Assembly (NCBI GenBank): GCA_964627305.1 | Contig: CAZVHP010000002.1 | Location: 124,001-188,000 of the forward strand | Source of the DNA: WJKG01 sp964627305 | Lineage (GTDB): Bacteria > Zixibacteria > MSB-5A5 > GN15 > FEB-12 | DNA: 64,000 nucleotides | Direction of reading: 5' to 3' | Shown here: positions 61,180 to 64,000 of the stretch, one piece after another | How the letters are laid out: every line of letters starts with the position of its first letter | Numbering within the stretch: the first letter of the stretch is position 1 | The notes under the pieces: model-generated | What the model was told of the DNA's origin: nothing | Seen by the model: only the letters and a program-made list of their open reading frames with translations | The model's database searches: none | Translations under genes and position numbers: made by a program

Positions 61180-61208
61180 AGTATAGTGCATTTGCGGCTG
61201 ATCAGCAA
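61180..61208 (-). promoter_or_regulatory. Promoter of rfbB
   Basis: Minus strand: TTGCTG (61208-61203), 17 bases, TATACT (61185-61180). It overlaps the end of the acetyltransferase gene. Start near 61173, a 44-base leader. Confidence 0.6.
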
Positions 61209-61957
61209 TCGTGGACACACCATAGATTGGGCTCGATGTACTCGCCGCGATTGGCCTGTCGGTCGATTGAGATCGGGACCAGGGCTCCGGGAATCACGTA
61301 CCGGCCGCTGTCCGGGAAGGCCATGCCGGTCCACCATTCCCATTCAGCTACGGTGCCGGAGATGTACATGGAACATTCGCAAACGGCGATGACGCGCGCG
61401 CCAAGCCGCTGGTGGATGCGGATCCAGGGGTCAAACGCGAGACCATCGGGGCGGGTCCACTGCACATACCGCTCGAACGGCATGAGCGGATAGAGGGGCT
61501 TGAGGTTGGGGCGAAGTGGCGCGACGAGATGGCTGATGCCATGGTCGCGGACGATTTTGATCATCTGCTCGACCATCATCCCGGCCAGGCCGCTGCCTCG
61601 CAGGTCGGGTTCGATGACGATCTGGAAGGCGCTGACAAGGTTGGGTGTGCGCCCGGCGGCGTGATCCTCGACGCTCTTCTTGAGCGCCCATTCTACTCCA
61701 CCGCCGGGCAGTTGCTCCAGCGGGCCATCCCAGCAAAGCGGGACGCAGTTGCCGAAGGCAGCCAGCTTGTCGCTTGTCGGATCGACAAGGCCGAACTGGT
61801 AGTCCTTGAAGTGGTCGTAGATGGCATGGAAGTGCTCATCGATCAGCGGGCTGTGCAGCAGGAACTCGGGCCATCCGCGCGAAGCAAGGTTTTCGGCGGG
61901 ATCGATCAGATCGGGTCGCTGGTCGAAAGTGTGGAAGGCGAGCTTGTTGGTGTTCAT
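61202..61957 (-). CDS. GNAT-family N-acetyltransferase-like protein
   Basis: 251 residues, cytoplasmic. The acetyl-CoA-binding motif A of the GNAT fold is recognisable in IVIEPDLRGSGLAGMMVEQM (about 115-134), followed by HLVAPLRPNLKPLYPLMPFE. The C-terminal 90 residues (WTRPDGLAFDPWIRIHQRLG...) are an extension rich in Trp and Gly. Substrate unknown. No Shine-Dalgarno is visible. The next gene is divergent. Confidence 0.75.
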   Translation of the reverse strand: MNTNKLAFHTFDQRPDLIDPAENLASRGWPEFLLHSPLIDEHFHAIYDHFKDYQFGLVDPTSDKLAAFGNCVPLCWDGPLEQLPGGGVEWALKKSVEDHAAGRTPNLVSAFQIVIEPDLRGSGLAGMMVEQMIKIVRDHGISHLVAPLRPNLKPLYPLMPFERYVQWTRPDGLAFDPWIRIHQRLGARVIAVCECSMYISGTVAEWEWWTGMAFPDSGRYVIPGALVPISIDRQANRGEYIEPNLWCVHDC

Positions 61958-62027
61958 GGTTGGGATGTACGGCGGAAACTCGGTGAAGGCAACGAAGAAG
62001 TGGAGCGTGAGGCCTGGAAAAGGCTGT

Positions 62028-62056
62028 TTGCTTTTCGTGCGCCCGTGTCCTATTTA
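62028..62056 (+). promoter_or_regulatory. Promoter of the methyltransferase gene
   Basis: TTGCTT (62028-62033), 17 bases, TATTTA (62051-62056). Start near 62063, which favours the downstream ATG 62089 over 62059. Confidence 0.5.
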
Positions 62057-62088
62057 GTGTGGCAACGATATGGGAGAAGCAGCGTTCC

Positions 62089-62931
62089 ATGACCATACTT
62101 GATCTCATCAAAGCCACGACTCCGCGGCCAGAACTGTGGAGCGGGGTTTACAAGATTCCCTGGGATGAACCGGGGTTCAGTCGACGGATGCTGGAGCTGC
62201 ATTTGGCTCAGGATCATGACTGGGCCAGTCGGCCGTTTGCGACAATCGATGAACATGTGCAGTTCATTCATGAGGCCCTGGCCGAGCGGCAGCCCTGCCG
62301 AATACTGGATCTCGGCTGCGGGCCGGGGCTGTACGCGTTTCGGCTGGCGGCGCTGGGGCATGAGTGTGTCGGGATCGACTTCTCGCCCGCCTCGATTGCG
62401 TATGCAAAGACGAGCAACCCGCTGCCGGACCGGTGCCGGTTTGAGCTGGGCGATCTGCGGAAGGCGGAGTTTGGTTCGGGCTACGACATTACATTGATGA
62501 TATACGGCGAGTTCAACGCGTTTTCACTTGATGAGATACGCGATATCCTGGCGCGGGTCTGTACGTCGCTGAAACCGGGCGGGCGGATGTTGATCGAGGC
62601 GCATACGCCGGAGGAGATTGCGCGGATTGGGCGGACGGCGAAATCGTGGTACTCGGCGGAGTCGGGGCTGTTCTCGGAGGAGCCGCATGTGTGTTTGATC
62701 GAGAACGCGTGGCACGAGGCGGAGCGGACGGCCGAGAGCACATTCTACGTGATCGATGGTGCGACGGGTGAGGTGACGATGTACCGCAACACGCTGCTGC
62801 AGTACACGCTGGAGGACTACGGCAAGTTGTTCAGGGAGGCCGGATTCGCCGAGGTGGAGATCACGGCTGCCTGGTCCGATGGGTCACCGAAGGCTGAAGA
62901 TCAGTTGCTGCTGCTGGCAGGGCGGAAGTGA
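62089..62931 (+). CDS. SAM-dependent methyltransferase (class I)
   Basis: 280 residues from ATG 62089; GGGAGAA lies 10 bases upstream and the promoter supports it. Motif I ILDLGCGPGLYAFRLAALGH (about 75-94), the acidic residue of motif II in VGIDFS, then DITLMIYGEFNAFS and SLKPGGRMLIEAHTPEE. Methyltransferase type 11/25 fold; the substrate (small molecule or protein) cannot be told. The base usage is slightly more GC-rich than its right-hand neighbours. Confidence 0.88.
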   Translation: MTILDLIKATTPRPELWSGVYKIPWDEPGFSRRMLELHLAQDHDWASRPFATIDEHVQFIHEALAERQPCRILDLGCGPGLYAFRLAALGHECVGIDFSPASIAYAKTSNPLPDRCRFELGDLRKAEFGSGYDITLMIYGEFNAFSLDEIRDILARVCTSLKPGGRMLIEAHTPEEIARIGRTAKSWYSAESGLFSEEPHVCLIENAWHEAERTAESTFYVIDGATGEVTMYRNTLLQYTLEDYGKLFREAGFAEVEITAAWSDGSPKAEDQLLLLAGRK

Positions 62932-62940
62932 CGGGGGAAA

Positions 62941-63348
62941 CTACAGCAGTTTCGTCAACGCTTCCTCAAGCTCCTCTTCCGTCATGGATTGCAGCTCCGG
63001 ATGATTTTCCATGTAGGCGGCGAAGTGGAGGTTGAGCCACCCTCGGGTTAGCGGCGTGATGATAGCGCATCGATTGGGGTCGTGCTGGGGATCGTACAGT
63101 ATTCGCGCCAGTATATACTCCGGGGCTCGGTGCAGGATTCTGAGCGTTTTCTCGAAGCCTCTTACCCCTTCGGCGTATCCGGCATTATAGAAGGCGAGCC
63201 GGAGTTCGTTTCGCCCTGTCCTAAGCGGTTCCACCCGGTGTACCTGAATGGGCGAGTAATAGCGCCCGATACCCGCGTACCCGGGCAACATCTCCCATGC
63301 GTACCAGCGATTTGGTGTGAGGGTCATGAGTGGAGATGACTTGGTCAT
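62941..63348 (-). CDS. Unknown protein paired with the right-edge gene
   Basis: 135 residues from ATG 63348; a longer frame to 63456 overlaps the next gene and is unlikely. No signal peptide or membrane helix. It contains RWYAWEMLPGYAGIGRYYSP near the start and ends in an acidic helix (MTEEELEEALTKLL). I do not recognise a family. It lies 19 bases after the right-edge gene on the same strand, so the two form a small operon. Confidence 0.65.
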   Translation of the reverse strand: MTKSSPLMTLTPNRWYAWEMLPGYAGIGRYYSPIQVHRVEPLRTGRNELRLAFYNAGYAEGVRGFEKTLRILHRAPEYILARILYDPQHDPNRCAIITPLTRGWLNLHFAAYMENHPELQSMTEEELEEALTKLL

Positions 63349-63367
63349 AGTCAGATGGCTTTTCGCA

Positions 63368-64000
63368 CTATGAGTGCGTCGCTTCCAAGTTGATTCCCGC
63401 CATGAACCCAGCCATATCAACGATCTTGGCATTGGTATACATGCGGTCGGTCTCACTGCCGGTATGGAAGTCGAGCGTACGAATGCACTGTGAATCTATA
63501 GACAGCTTGTTCGTTACGTAGTAATCGAATAACTTGAGAAGCGACTTTTCGTTGAACGAACCAACGCCGACTGCTCTGCGAAAATATCTGTCATAGGCAG
63601 GAACATTGGCGAATACCCCGAGCATGATCTTCGTGACGAGGGTGTCTGTCGGTTTGTTCTCGGGACCGAGGGCATGTACCAGCTTCTGCTTGAAGTCCAT
63701 CAGCAGTAGGCGAGTCTCGAGGCTATCATACTGGTCTACGTCAACCTCCCAAACTCGATGGTCGGCAGTGGCTATCGTGCGGACTACATCTCTGTAGACA
63801 TGGGAACTGCGCTGCCCCAAGAAGGCACGGCCCCTGAGCATCCCCCAACTGGCCAAATAGAAGGCTACTTGAAGACAACTCGTCTGCATGTTGTCTTCAT
63901 TATACAACTCATGTAGTAGCCCTCTCTCCCTAAATGACTGGAAGTAATTGAAGCAGTAGTCGAATGAAGCATCGCGGGTATCTGGCGCTCTGCCAGGCGT
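63368..64000 (-). CDS. Unknown protein, C-terminal part (cut by window edge)
   Basis: 210 residues are visible; the frame is open to the last base, so the start is outside. The sequence includes DYCFNYFQSFRERGLL, TSCLQVAFYLASWGMLRGRAF and TDTLVTKIMLGVFANVPAYD, with an overall helical pattern. I recall similar text in widespread hypothetical proteins but know no function. Base composition is more AT-rich than the rest of the window, hinting that a region of different origin may begin here. Confidence 0.65.
   Translation of the reverse strand, partial: TPGRAPDTRDASFDYCFNYFQSFRERGLLHELYNEDNMQTSCLQVAFYLASWGMLRGRAFLGQRSSHVYRDVVRTIATADHRVWEVDVDQYDSLETRLLLMDFKQKLVHALGPENKPTDTLVTKIMLGVFANVPAYDRYFRRAVGVGSFNEKSLLKLFDYYVTNKLSIDSQCIRTLDFHTGSETDRMYTNAKIVDMAGFMAGINLEATHS

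Noticed and set aside
1..64000. tRNA, rRNA, CRISPR, insertion sequence, prophage or defence system
   Set aside because: I looked for T-arm sequences, regular direct repeats, terminal inverted repeats and transposase or nuclease motifs on both strands and found none that hold up. The AAAACGCG pair at 31796/31817 is only two copies and not an array.

Overview
The window is about 64 kb of moderately GC-rich bacterial chromosome with dense, well-formed operons. I see no tRNA, rRNA, transposase, CRISPR array or phage gene. The best taxonomic hints are a 1231-residue secreted protein with dockerin-type calcium repeats and a C-terminal FlgD/T9SS-like sorting domain (residues near YGLQQNYPNPFNPS), an OmpA protein with thrombospondin type 3 repeats, and a 16-haem Hmc-type redox complex. 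Together these suggest an anaerobic or facultative didermic bacterium of the FCB group, possibly candidate phylum Zixibacteria or a relative. This placement is inference, not proof. Many promoters read cleanly as sigma70-type boxes with exactly 17-bp spacers, and several of them decide start codons.

Layout. 1-1.7 kb: SH3-domain fragment and a site-2 protease. 1.8-12.7 kb: a complete group 3b [NiFe] hydrogenase locus (hydBGDA, a stand-alone cyclic-nucleotide-binding protein, endopeptidase, hypFCDE, with hypAB convergent). A perfect CRP-type palindrome lies just upstream of hydB. 13-18.9 kb: pyrophosphate-type phosphofructokinase, an interrupted methyltransferase, a glycosyltransferase, PilT and a cysteine-desulfurase-like enzyme. 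19.1-23.7 kb: a polyphosphate cluster (SixA, Ppk1, Ppx, CHAD). 23.8-25.9 kb: MscS remnant and a cation/proton antiporter. 26-31.7 kb: archease, RtcB RNA ligase, alcohol dehydrogenase and small enzymes. 32.1-39.5 kb: a rearranged seven-gene Tmc/Hmc transmembrane electron-transfer operon. 39.5-41.7 kb: an aspartase fused to a cyclic-nucleotide-binding domain, plus a small partner. 42-45.7 kb: the large dockerin protein. 45.8-49 kb: CGGC protein and a DUF362/NapH-NapG-type iron-sulfur pair. 49.3-51.6 kb: glycosyltransferase and CorA. 51.8-56.4 kb: MacAB-like exporter with a Spy-like periplasmic protein and a MarR regulator. 56.5-64 kb: lipoprotein hydrolase, MntP, OmpA, RfbB, acetyltransferase, methyltransferase and two unknown genes running off the right edge.

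How it fits together. The cytosolic hydrogenase links H2 to NAD(P)H (and in this family can reduce sulfur). The Hmc-type complex would move electrons between periplasmic 16-haem cytochrome and cytoplasmic CCG-domain/iron-sulfur subunits. PPi-dependent glycolysis and a polyphosphate cluster fit a low-energy anaerobic lifestyle. Two enzymes or enzyme systems (hydrogenase and aspartase) carry cyclic-nucleotide-binding domains without any DNA-binding domain. That is the most distinctive regulatory theme of the window, together with the hybrid Tmc/Hmc operon.
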